Position numbers and translations under genes: made by a program
Notes under the pieces: model-generated
What the model was told of the DNA's origin: nothing
The model's database searches: none
The model's input: only the letters and a program-made list of their open reading frames with translations
Assembly: GCA_036365515.1 (NCBI GenBank)
Contig: CM070874.1
Coordinates: forward strand, 207,942,297-208,006,296
Reading direction: 5' to 3'
DNA: 64,000 nt
DNA from: Torymus aiolomorphi
Lineage: Eukaryota > Arthropoda > Insecta > Hymenoptera > Torymidae
Part shown: positions 21,118 to 31,250 of the stretch, in pieces
How positions within the stretch are numbered: position 1 is the stretch's first letter
Layout of the letters: every line of letters starts with the position of its first letter

Positions 21118-21756
21118 TATAACGAGGTTCCAAGATAAAATACGGAGAAGATAAGCATCTCGGTCATCCGTATTCTATCGAACCCGTTAGGCTCTCGTTC
21201 CCGCGAATTCGTATATCTCGAGCGAGTATTGACATCGCTCGGACGATGTATTCGCGTTAGCTACGCGCGGGGCAGGCGCGACTTTGACCGTTGCTAAGTC
21301 GCGCCCGATTCTTTTTGAATCAGATTCTCTCGAGCTGTCAAACCGCGCGTACGCGAGTAATTTTGATCGTCCGTGAAGAAAACGGTATCGTGCGTCCTCA
21401 CCGGTGCAGTGCAGCGCCAGTCCACGTACCGACCACGAAGAGCAGCGCACGTGAGCAATCCGAGCCACTCCTGGGGTCCGAAGCGTCTGTAGATGAACGC
21501 TGGACGTTAAGACTCGGCCTGAACACTCCGAAGTCGACCGAAGGATAAGGCCTGACGCAGGAGCGGATTCGTGAGCGAGCGACAAGGGGAGTGCACTCCC
21601 CTCCCGGTAAGACTCTTCGAGTATTTTCCGCGCAGCGTTTTATTTGTATTTTCGGCTCGCTGCGACGAGTGGCCGGTGTTGCGTTCACCGGCCCAGCGAG
21701 AATAAATACATTGATCCGCCCGCGCCGTCAGCGGATCACGTCTTCTTGTCGGCGCG
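21118..21756 (+). repeat. 3' LTR, truncated
   Basis: Matches the 5' LTR from TATAACGAGG to about GTCGGCGCG, then diverges. The terminal ~65 bases, including the expected CGTTACA end, are absent. It carries an extra ~45-base block at about 21346-21390 relative to the 5' copy. Confidence 0.82.
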
Positions 21757-22510
21757 CAACGCGACGCGTTTATGTTGTAATAATTTAAGAATAGACCTTG
21801 TTATTGTTCTGTGAAGTAATTGAGGCTATTCTTCATTTATCGACCTTAACCTAACCTTCTCCCGGATACCGCCGCCTCCGCGGGAAAACGACTCCGCCGG
21901 TAGTTTTCATAGCTGAACTTAGCGGCCGCGCGCTTTACTCTTTGAGCGCGCGTATTTTACTCAGCGATCCATTTAGTTGGAAAGCGAAGTTCGTGTGCGA
22001 TCTTCGCGTTGTTTTCAGGATTACAGAAGCAGATCCCCGGGCAAGTCATTTTAGTTTGACACCCGCGGCACCGTGTTCTAGGGCATCGCTGGCCTGTGGC
22101 TTTTCGGGATTTTTCCCCAGCAGCCATCCTGTTACAGTTCATACAGACATAAAAAAGAAAGCTAATTAATTATTCTTTTGATTACAAAAAATAGCTAGTA
22201 TAGCAAATGAAAAATATTGGTCTGAATACAAACAAATTGAAGATACAAACGAAGCAATAAACCTACTTTCAGAGGGAATACTACAATGTCAAGAAAAGTT
22301 ATTAAGAAATCAGTTATAAAATATGCCAAAATTAAATATGATAAGGACCTTATAGGAAAAAACTCAGGTATTCCAAGCCTGAGCAGCTGAAACTTTTGAA
22401 GCCGATGATATAATCTGAACCGTCATGCCGAAAAAAGTGCTATTTTTGTATGTCAAACGTGCAAGGTTTTATTGCGACGATCAAAGCTATTATTTCTTAC
22501 GCCAACGTAT
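21757..22510. other. GC-rich to AT-rich non-coding sequence
   Basis: A GC-rich patch (21850-22140) contains a short Cys-rich minus-strand frame at 21957-22142 (RCPRTRCRGCQTKMTC), which might be a zinc-binding fragment but is too short to assign. The rest is AT-rich with no gene seen. Confidence 0.35.
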
Positions 22511-23180
22511 CTTCAGTCGTAAAACCAGAAAAAGTAGTAGTTGAGGATGATGTGATCATTTCTAACCTATGGATGTAGATCGTTCTTGGGAAGAAGAAAT
22601 GCATGGTTGGCTCTCGAAGGAGGAAAGCGAAAATGAAAGCGAGGATGATGCAGCAGTAGAGGAAAACGCTCCTCAAACTTTCAACCAGCAGAAGTTGAAC
22701 GATCTCATAAGAGATTTGGGACTACCCAAAGATGGAGCTGAATATCTAGCAGCTGCACTAAAGAAGAAGAATTTGTTGTCAAAAGGAACCAAAGCTTATA
22801 TTTATCGTGATAGAGAAAAGACGTTTCGCAAATTTTCAGGAAAGATCAGTCGTAAAACCAGAAAAAGTAGTAGTTGAGGATGATGTGATCATTTCTAACC
22901 TATGGATGTAGATCGTTCTTGGGAAGAAGAAATGCATGGTTGGCTCTCGAAGGAGGAAAGCGAAAATGAAAGCGAGGATGATGCAGCAGTAGAGGAAAAC
23001 GCTCCTCAAACTTTCAACCAGCAGAAGTTGAACGATCTCATAAGAGATTTGGGACTACCCAAAGATGGAGCTGAATATCTAGCAGCTGCACTAAAGAAGA
23101 AGAATTTGTTGTCAAAAGGAACCGAAGCTTATATTTATCGTGATAGAGAAAAGACGTTTCGCAAATTTTCAGGAAAGATG
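22511..23180 (+). repeat. 333-bp tandem duplication of a gene's 5' part
   Basis: The block starting CAGTCGTAAAACCAGAAAAAG at about 22513 recurs exactly 333 bases later. The ATG at 22569 and the one at 22902 open the same ~90-residue protein. The copies are almost identical (one Lys/Glu difference seen), so the duplication is recent. Confidence 0.92.
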
Positions 23181-24042
23181 GGGAGAATTCATTAGTTATT
23201 TGTTCGGATGTAAAAGAGTTGGTTGGTGAATTAAAACCGAACACTTATAAGGACGAAGAGTGAAGACTTTCCATTGATTTTTCAAAACGAAGTCTCAAGG
23301 CTGTGCTGCTTGATAACGAGAATACATATGCACCTCTTCGGATAGCTCACTCAACAAAACTCAAAGAGACTTACGAGAATTTGCTGACAGTTTTGGAGAA
23401 AATAAGCTACTGGAAACATCAATGGAAAGTTTGCGGTGATATAAATCTGTGGGATAGCAGAGACAGAAAAAATCACTACGAACAGAAAGAATGGCAAAAG
23501 AGAATGGAGTTTAACCCAGGGATGAGGAATATCATCCAAAGCCAGCAAAATTGGTTGACCCTTCAAATATTCTGCTACCACCTCTTCATATTAAGCTTGC
23601 GCGATAAGCGATGCAAAATTGAAGGAAGGTATTTTCGATGGCCCGCAAATTCGCCCTCTCTTCCAAGACACAAATTTCACGAACCAGATGAATGACACCG
23701 AAAAAGTGGCATGGCAAAGGTTCAAAAACGTCTCTCAGAAGTTCTTAGGAAATGAGAAGTGTGATGACTACCAGAATTCGGTTGGAGACTTGTTGAACAA
23801 TTTTAAAGAGTTGGGCTGCTTCATGAATCTCAAACTGCACTTTCGGCACTCTCATCTTGACTACTTTCCTGAAAACCTCGGAGACTTCAGCAAAGAACAA
23901 GGAGAACGATTCCATCAAGACATAAGTGAAATTGAAAACGATACCAAGGAAGATGGGATGTTAACATGATGGCATTTCTGTTGGACGCTCAAGAGAGAAA
24001 CGAATCAAAATACAAAAAAGAGAAAAAGAAACCCGTTGCATA
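22569..24042 (+). pseudogene. Broken copy of an uncharacterised dispersed arthropod gene family
   Basis: The N-terminal part is acidic, then LNDLIRDLGLPKDGAEYLAA and YRDREKTFRKF. It occurs twice because of the tandem duplication. The rest is scattered over several frames: SIDFSKRSLKAVLLDNE near 23270-23312, HQWKVCGDI, then LWDSRDRKNHYEQKEW near 23448-23495 (an internal deletion lies between these two). Next come EGIFDGPQIRPLF (~23625), LKLHFRHSHLDYFPENLGDF (~23832-23891) and KEQGERFHQDI. A further frameshift near 23940 leads to RWDVNMMAFLLDAQERN, ending at 24042. I have seen this motif order in many unannotated arthropod proteins. No function is established to my knowledge, and the dispersal suggests a mobile or transposon-derived family. 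Confidence 0.6.
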
Positions 24043-24094
24043 GGTCATTTGAAGATAAAAGAGTTCGCTACAAGAGAGAAAAAGTATAAGAGCA

Positions 24095-24632
24095 AAATTA
24101 GCTCCAGATTTTGTGCTATTGATGATTTCAATTTTTTTGTTTCCCGAATTTTTCAAATTTTCTCGACTTTTCGCTTTTTTTTAAGCTATTTTTCACGGTT
24201 TTGACAATATCGGTAAGTAATAGAATTTAAAAAACTTCAGAAATGAGTTCAGCGCATTAAAATACATAAGAAGCACCTTTAATCCAGGTCAGAAAATTTT
24301 TTTCAGAATTTTCTCGTTTTTATTAAAGCGATTATTCGCGATTTTTCGCAATTTTTAGCAGTTGTTTGCAATTTACTCAAAATCTCGAGGTGTAGGGCTT
24401 AAACGGGCTCCAGATTCGGATTCAGCGCGAACATATATACAAGAAACACCCTTAATCTGAGTCAAAACATTTTTTCAGAATCTTCTCGTACTCACTAAAG
24501 TGATTTTTTGCCACTTTTCGCGATTTTTCGCAATTTTTAGCTTTTTTTCTAATTTACTCAAAATCTCGAGGCGTAGCGCTTAAACGGACTCCAGATTCGG
24601 ATTCAGCGCGAAAAAATACATGAAGGTAGGTG
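24095..24632. repeat. Three diverged ~180-bp tandem units
   Basis: GATTCGGATTCAGCGCG occurs at about 24413 and 24595, and related text (CTCCAGATT, TTTTCGC, CAGAATTTTCTCG) recurs from about 24110. Units are AT-rich and non-coding. Confidence 0.65.
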
Positions 24633-24782
24633 GGTCTGGTCTAATATACAGACCACTCTTTTTTGTGTGCCTGTGAATTATTAACATCGAAATAAGATAA
24701 ATAAATCTCTTTTTTATCCGAATCATAATTATTACTCATGTATTTGTTATTAGCTATAGAACACCTATTTGAACATTGACTA

Positions 24783-25493
24783 ATGCCTCCCTGTTGTGTG
24801 TATGTAAAAGACAGAGAAAAGCAAGAGTGGTTAGCAGATAAGTTATTACTGAATAACATAAAAATCTTAAATTTAGATGAGGAAATTAAAACAAATTTTC
24901 AGCTGAGAGAAAATAGTGAAAAACATGTATGTATTCATCACTGTAAGCCAACTTATGTATGCGCATTAAACAATGTAATAAAAATGAATAAAATGTATTG
25001 TGATGAAACGAGGGAAAAAAGAAGTAACATTTAATTTAGATACAAAAGTGCACCTCATGCATACTTGGCTGTTTGCTAATCGAGAAGACAGAAAAGGAAA
25101 GTGGGAAGAAGGAGCAAGAGATCGTTCACATTTTTCTTACTGAATAGACAAATTAAGTTTAATTATAAGTCCTATCTTAATAAAACATATAGAAAGCAGA
25201 GAAAATAATTGAAATTCATGCTATTGAATTATGTGAATAAATATCAACAATCGAAAGAGGAAATTTAACATTTGAAATATGTATTGCTGCTGTAATATTT
25301 GCGACTATATATCTATTGAACATTATTTTATCTATCATCATAATAATATATTATACTGATGATTGTAAGTTATTAAATTATAATCAATTAAAATTGATGA
25401 TTTATCTGTAAATATTTCGGAAAATATAAAAGATGTAGAAAATGAATTCGACAATATTTATAATAGATTAAGTAATTTAGAGTCATCATCATA
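24783..25493 (+). pseudogene. Decayed gene of unknown family with a C-terminal membrane segment
   Basis: ATG at 24783 opens a frame with MPPCCVYVKDREKQEWLAD, ending at 25034. A frameshift near 25015 leads to VTFNLDTKVHLMHTWLFA and GKWEEGARDRSHFSY, then a TGA at 25141-25143. The same register continues with at least one more stop near 25238 to a strongly hydrophobic run (TIYLLNIILSIIIIIYY, about 25306-25357), which looks like a transmembrane helix. A last shift near 25390 precedes NISENIKDVENEFDNIYNRL, a possible coiled coil, and a stop at 25492. The conserved-looking composition across frames argues for a real former gene. I cannot assign a family. A viral or multi-gene mobile-element origin is possible but unproven. 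Confidence 0.45.
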
Positions 25494-25544
25494 ATTGAAT
25501 GGGTACAAAAAAAAATAAATTAATTCGATTTTTATTTAAAAAAC

Positions 25545-25763
25545 ATGATTGCTTTATTAATATCTTTGACATTACTTGGAGTAACTAATCAAGAAAGAAG
25601 AGACTCCTCTCTTATGCATATCTCCCACTCCCGTCACTCTATCTTATTCCTCTTATATCTCCCTCTCCAGTCTTTTTCACATTCCTTTTTTCTCACAATT
25701 AGAAATGTCATGTGTCCAGAATACGATACTCCAGAAACTCGCAATAGTGTGTATGCATCGTAA
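25545..25763 (+). other. Short frame opening with a signal-peptide-like start
   Basis: MIALLISLTLLGVTNQERR resembles a secretion signal, 50 bases after the preceding gene relic. The remaining residues look random, so this may be only the first few codons of a lost second gene. Weak evidence. Confidence 0.25.
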
Positions 25764-26236
25764 CAAAACATAATTGATGTAATATTTGAAAGAATTTATA
25801 AAACAATAAGTCACAAGATGTAACACAATACTGTATATTTTGTTTTTAGTAAAATGGTTTCGCACTCAAAAAGACAGGGACTACTGTCGAATTGATGACC
25901 ACATAATATTAAGAGATTTTTTGTTGACTTATGGGAAGTCGAAACATACCATTATCATTGTAAAACTTCACTTTGTTTCGCAGGCTTTACCTGCATTTAT
26001 GACATGTACTTGCCTTTAGCGTATACACAGAATTAAAGACAAACACCAATGCTTAGACGCAGACTAACTAATGAACCACATCAGAATGCTTGTCATTCTA
26101 ATTGATTGGATGTAAGATAGTTTGGTATTTATAAAAGATCATATACACATTCAGGAATAATTCGAATTCATTACAATTACAAGCGAATAACTTATCCATT
26201 TCATTTTATTTGAATAACATTTTATTATATACTTAC
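25764..26236. other. No gene recognised
   Basis: AT-rich. One plus-strand frame after a TTTTTAG near 25850 is open for about 55 codons (KWFRTQKDRDYC) but matches nothing I know. No next exon of the minus-strand carrier gene was found here. Confidence 0.3.
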
Positions 26237-26458
26237 CCCCGATATGGGTATAGCCATCCTTTTTCTGGCTGATGCATTCAAATTTTGAAGTTCTGGTACA
26301 TTACACCAATGTGAAGGTGTGCTTGACATAAATAATTGATTAAATGCACAAAAACCACAGGGTAAACAAGCAGGCAAACATATAAACCATAAGAGCTGCT
26401 TCTGATAACGACCAAACTCTCCAAGCGTCGGTAAGAGGTCATCAAGGTCAAAAAAATC
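26237..26458 (-). CDS. Internal exon of an SLC22-type (organic cation / carcinine) transporter
   Basis: The exon is 222 bases, 74 codons. It is preceded by the acceptor TTCTGTTCTCAG and followed by a full-consensus donor, GGG/GTAAGTATA. It reads FDLDDLLPTLGEFGRYQKQ, then a hydrophobic LWFICLPACLPCGFCAFNQ and TPSHWCNVPEL. This is the N-terminal cytoplasmic segment, first transmembrane helix and start of the large extracellular loop of insect organic cation transporters, which move amines and similar solutes across the plasma membrane. There are no stops or frameshifts. The neighbouring exons were not found in the window, so they are far away or this is an isolated exon. It is the best candidate for host coding sequence here. 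Confidence 0.78.
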
Positions 26459-26546
26459 CTGAGAACAGAATGATTGAAACATTAAATAGACATTAAACCT
26501 ATAAGATATAAAAATTGTTCTAAACTAAGTACGAAAATAGTACATT

Positions 26547-26630
26547 ACGCAACAAGTGCGCAAAGTAGGTCATTCCCACTTAAGGATAATTCCCTAGTGT
26601 CGGAATCACTTACTTTGCGCACATGTTGCG
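26547..26630. repeat. 84-base hairpin element
   Basis: CGCAACAAGTGCGCAAAGTA at 26548-26567 pairs with TACTTTGCGCACATGTTGCG at 26611-26630, with few mismatches and a short loop. A small MITE or hairpin. Confidence 0.75.
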
Positions 26631-26870
26631 AATTGTTCCATGGTAGATGTTGGTATTACTGTGGAGTAAAATCATACGCGAATGTTAAAATCATCAGGGT
26701 AGGGTATAACTCAACGAAATCTATTAATTTTTGTTTTAATCAAAAGCTTAACAATCACTGTGTAAGAAAAAAAAGAAACACGCGTTAATAGTAACATTTA
26801 AATACATCAAAAATAAATTTATGAAAGTAACTATTTACAACAATTACTACTGGCGTGCATACATTACGGC

Positions 26871-26934
26871 GTACCAGATACTGTTGAAATACCAATTACT
26901 GTGTACCAGATACTGTTAAAGTACCAATTACTGC
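26871..26934. repeat. Two 32-bp direct repeats
   Basis: GTACCAGATACTGTT-AA-TACCAATTACTG occurs at 26871 and 26903, with a partial third copy after it. Confidence 0.8.
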
Positions 26935-27777
26935 GTATTATTTACTGCGATTTTATAATATCTCAAATATTTTGAATCTGTTTATTGTTGATTAAAAATT
27001 TATTGATATGTCGCTTTAATATTATTATTAAAAAATAATTTGATGCTTTGTCATGTTTTTTTATGACTAAAAAAAGATAGTTATTAAAAATTTGTTAGGT
27101 ATGTGTGATTTAAGGTAAGTAAATAGAAGGTCACGACAACATGCAATTAGAATACATATATTCTTATTAACTTTTTAACTTCATTATAAACTTTATTTAA
27201 AAGATTAAGGAAAGAAGGTACAGGAGAGGCCAATTTTTTTTACAATTCAGGGAAATTTTCTTTTTATTGAAATATATACATATATATACAAAAAGTAGCC
27301 TAAAACTACCTCTGTTGGTCCAATTTTAGAGATTTTATAAGCTGCACTGGTCAAAACACCTGTAGAAAAGGTATATATTCAGTTAGCATTCTGCGCAATG
27401 GCTTTCGAAGATACATATTTTAGGCACCCAAATAAAGAAATTTACATTGCAATATTAGTCAAAAACTGATTTTATTTTTTTATTGCTAATAAGTCATAAG
27501 TTAATTTTTATTTATTGGAAAACTTGTATTTTTAATGATTTTATGGTGGAACAGCAATTGTAAATTATGGTGTAACATAAAAGTCTCAATGTAATTTTGC
27601 AGTAAATATATTCCAGAAAATGAACCCAAAAAATCCAAACCCGTACATCAAAACTGGTTGCGCTAAACAACACAAACAATTACAAAAACTGATCATGCTT
27701 AAAAATGACTTTGAACATAAGAAAACATATTTTAATAAAAAATTATATAAATTATGTATCAAACAATTATTTACCAG
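26935..27777. other. No gene recognised
   Basis: AT-rich spacer with short A/T runs and a TATATA patch near 27275-27290. Confidence 0.35.
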
Positions 27778-28748
27778 TTAATGTTCACCAGCTCTGTAGT
27801 CTGTACGCTTGTCTTGTTTCGCTTTCTCTGCACAATAAAGCTTCTGTGATATATGCCAATACTCTCTTTGATCTGTTTCATTCTCCTTTATTAAAAAGGC
27901 ACCATGAAGAAGAATCCTTTGGACATCTGCTGCAGGTCTTTGGTCTGTTGACGAACGATGGTATAAACTAGCTTGGATGGTATCTTGCATACTCTTCAAA
28001 TCATACGTATTATTGACAATTGCTTTTCTGTAATATTTCTGCAACTCATTAATTTTAGTAACTGTAAGTGCTCCATCTGACTTTCCACCAAGCTTTTCTT
28101 TAGTAGCAAATTCTCTGAGGCCTTTAATTACCCAATCGCTTTTGTACATAGTTGATGCATTTTTTTTGTTATATTAAAATAGATTTTCCATAAGATGCTA
28201 CTTCATTAAGCCGAGTCCAAATTTTTGTATCTCCACCAGACAGAAATGTTAAATACCTCATACCATTCTTTCGAACCAAGCGACTCCAAATGTTCACAGC
28301 AGCCTGGACTTCCATACTACCAGAAGCACCTTCATAATTGATATTACACACTTGACTACTGTTGTGAGCTTCAAACCAAAAGTTATATTCTGGATATCAT
28401 TGGTAGATTCTACAGCTTTTCGATTCACCACAAATGCTGCTTGTCTATTACTGTAGATTGTATTCGTGCATTTCTAAAATTTTCTCTTATAACAGTTTCA
28501 CAATTCTTACAGTATAACACTAGTTTTACACACAATCCGTTTCTCTCATTGTCAGTTATAGAAGCACTATCACATTTTCTAGAACAAACACTACAAATTG
28601 TTTCTTTTTAAAAATTACAAAACAAACTTGTGTGAACCAGAATGAATTCATCCCTTTCACTTAATTAATCAATTTTTTCGTTTATCCACCATCATTTGCA
28701 TTTGTTTTTTCTCTTTTTTAGAAACATATTTACTTCTTGGCACATGCC
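27778..28748 (-). pseudogene. Mutator-like (MULE-type) protein relic
   Basis: Read on the minus strand. A basic start (KYVSKKEKKQMQMMVDKRKN) is near 28727-28668. Cys pairs follow (ICSVCSRKC, YCKNCETVIREN), then NRKAVESTNDI, CNINYEGASGSMEVQAAVNI, MRYLTFLSGGDTKIW, and a final INELQKYYRKAIVNN...LYHRSSTDQRP block. This order (zinc pairs, NYEG/SG-ME, GDGD-like GGDTK, then the L-YYGxAIR-like block before H-SSTD) matches the Mutator-like domain proteins of arthropods. At least three frameshifts or stops (near 28420-28460, 28360 and 28150) break it. The putative catalytic GGD motif has one Asp where paralogues usually have more. Family call by motif memory. Confidence 0.65.
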
Positions 28749-28886
28749 ACTTACTGGATAAAATGTGAATTTTCAAAACAAAATTGAATATTTACAAGAA
28801 GCAAACACTTTTTAATAATGATTTTTTATTATTATTTAATTATTAATTAAACATTAAAAATATTACTTATGCCGACTGCAACTTAC

Positions 28887-29314
28887 TATCAACTGATGAG
28901 AATTTTTTCATCGGTCTTACAGTCTTATAAATTAAATTAAAATAATTAATATTTATGGCAGTCAGATTGCCCTTGTTTATAATCTGAAATAAAAACTTAA
29001 TTAAAACCTGGAAAAAAAACTTTATTAGCAAAGGACTATCTAACTGCCCCCAACCACCAAATTTCCCAATTGCCCAACGTTTCGAGCCCGCTCCGGCTCC
29101 TCCTCAGGGACTGAAATGATACCCGCGATACACCTCCTTATATACCCATACCCACTTATTTCCTCTTACCCCCACCACCATCCACCTTCCCCGCGGGGAC
29201 CACATTCTGCGGGAGTGATTATAAACAAGAGCAATCTGACTGCCATAAATAATAATTATTTTAATTTAATTTATAAGACTGTAAGACCGATGAAAAAATT
29301 CTCATCAGTTGATT
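28887..29314. mobile_element. Inverted-repeat element with ~100-bp arms
   Basis: ATCAACTGATGAGAATTTTT at about 28889-28908 returns as its complement near 29294-29312. The arms continue through CATCGGTCTTACAGTCTTAT and GGCAGTCAGATTGC. The ~230-base centre (28987-29216) is unrelated to the arms and contains a C-rich stretch and a hammerhead-like motif. Confidence 0.75.
29071..29112 (-). ncRNA. Hammerhead-ribozyme-like core (Penelope-type motif)
   Basis: The minus strand reads CTGAGGA, a GC hairpin with GAGCC pairing GGCTC, then GAAACGTTGGG. CTGANGA plus stem II plus GAAA is the conserved hammerhead core. The CTGA-to-GAAACGTTG arrangement is typical of repeats linked to Penelope-like elements. 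One unpaired G between CTGAGGA and the stem, and no clear stem I/cleavage partner nearby, make activity doubtful. Confidence 0.4.
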
Positions 29315-31152
29315 GTCAATTAAATATTAATATTGTGTGTAAATTAAATATTAATAAGTGTTATTAAACTTTTGCAATAGATCTTAATTACAATTTTACT
29401 GCAGCAAAACCAAACAAATTTTTGAGGATAATATATACGATTTGTTATTAACTCAGAAACACAATAAACGTGAAGTTAGACCCGTTATGTACAAAAAGGA
29501 ACGGAATGGATACAGCAAATAACATAGGTTACTATATCTATATATGTATATGAGGTACAGCACTTGTATCTTATGTATAGATATAGTAGCCATGTACTAT
29601 ACCTGTTCCCTGGTTCTTATTGCGTATAACGAACAGGCTGTAGTCGATAAGACGCTCGATATAGATGGCTCGATTCAAATGGACGATATAACAACTGGAC
29701 GATTTATTTATAAAATTATATAAGCAAACTAAGTTTAAATATCAAAATTGAATAGTAATTGTGTAGTTTCAAAGGGAAATTAGCGACGTATGGAAGTATA
29801 ATTGTACATGAACTGGATTTGTCAAAAAGAGAAAAGTATTATAAAAAAATGCAAAAAACGTTAAAATGTGTTTTTAACGATAAATATTAAAATAAATCAA
29901 ATTAAATAATTATATGAAAATTATGACATTAGGAGTAGGTTTTCGGGTAGAAAAATGGTAAAAAATAATTTAAAACGATAAAAAAAATCGATTTTTTGAC
30001 CAAAAATCGGTACCTTCTTCCCTTAATTTACAAAACATTAAAAAAGTCTTAAAATAAAAAATAATATCATTTCATAACCTATATTTAAATAAACTTAAAA
30101 CTCATTGTATCTGGTACATTTTATAATTTATGAACTATGGACCATATAAAATAAATAATATGACTAAAGAAAAGTAATAACTGTTATAATTAAAGCTATT
30201 TATTACGTTATGGTAAAGCTTGCATTATTTCTGCAGATCTTCTGATTATTCTTTTAATTCATTCTCTTCTTTAATTTTGTTGATTTTCTGTGCTTTATTT
30301 TTATTTTTCTCTTCAATAGCTTGGATTCTCAGTCTTTGCTTTTTAAGCCCTTCTTTTTGCTTTTTCATTCTTTCTTCGTCGTTAATTAACTTCTCTTCTT
30401 CTTTTTTCGTTCTGTCAGCCTCTTTTTTCAATTGATTTTCAGTCTTTATTTTTTTTCTTTCACGGTGTCGATAATCGTTGGTTTGACGATTGTATGTCGG
30501 TTGAGCACCCCTGCTTACTATGCAATACGATAGTGAGCCGCTGTGCGACAGTCGGCTTGGCCCGGCGCTAGTCCGAAAATTAGTCTCTCCGCGGATCGCG
30601 TGTAGTCAATTTCGCCTCCCACCTCGCGCTCGCGCTCATTTGTCCTTACTTTCAATAGACTTGAGTTCTGTGGCAAATTGGGTTTTATTACGCTTATACC
30701 CCTTTCCTTTTCCCCATCACCCCAACATTTGGTCAATCGAGCGAATACGAGAATCGGCGCGTATGCTACGGGAAAGGACGGTCGACATCTTGACGTAGAA
30801 CAAGTGGATTTGCCACAGTGAAAGCGCGAGCCGAAACGAGTGAAGACTCGATGGTGGAGGACGAAGCGATCGGTAGGTATTAAGTGTACCCTACCACCGT
30901 GATCCGCAACGCAGGGAGAGGCAGCTCCGACTGAGACGACTCCGTGTCAGGAGGCCGGACAAGTCCATTGTCAAGTCGCCAAGGCGACGGAGCCGTACGC
31001 CAAAGTGGACGCCAAGTCGAGCCGCCAAGACGACGAAGAGGACTACGTATGAGGAGACCGGACGTGTCCATTGTCTAGCCGCAGGGAGGAAAGAGAAGCT
31101 CGCTATCACGCGCCATTATGCGTCATTACGGGCGCCTCTCAGCAGCTCGACC

Positions 31153-31154
<2 letters not shown>
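29315..31154. other. No gene recognised; AT-rich then GC-rich
   Basis: 29519-29600 has AATAACATAGGTTACTATAT and a partial mirror, related to the MITE at 49263-49992. 30246-30431 (minus) has a Lys/Glu-rich coiled-coil-like frame of low complexity. 30500-31150 is GC-rich, possibly promoter or LTR-like, with no gene seen. Confidence 0.35.

Positions 31155-31249
<95 letters not shown>
31155..31249. repeat. (GA)n microsatellite
   Basis: About 47 uninterrupted GA units. Confidence 0.97.

Positions 31250-31250
<1 letters not shown>

Larger units (their letters stand above)
17691..21756 (+). mobile_element. LTR retrotransposon encoding only Gag
   Basis: Long direct repeats at 17691-18337 and 21118-21756 bracket a primer-binding site, a long leader, one Gag reading frame and a polypurine tract. 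There is no protease, reverse transcriptase or integrase sequence in the ~2.8 kb between the LTRs, so it would depend on another element. The 3' LTR is cut before its end, so target duplications cannot be checked. The LTRs differ by scattered substitutions and a ~45-base block present only in the 3' copy, so the insertion is not recent. Confidence 0.82.

Noticed and set aside
25851..26020. Possible plus-strand exon after TTTTTAG (KWFRTQKDRDYC...)
   Set aside because: Open for only about 55 codons, no recognisable family and no good donor site.
30246..30431. Lys/Glu-rich coiled-coil frame on the minus strand
   Set aside because: Low-complexity composition from A-rich DNA; the frame is closed by stops on both sides and no known protein is suggested.
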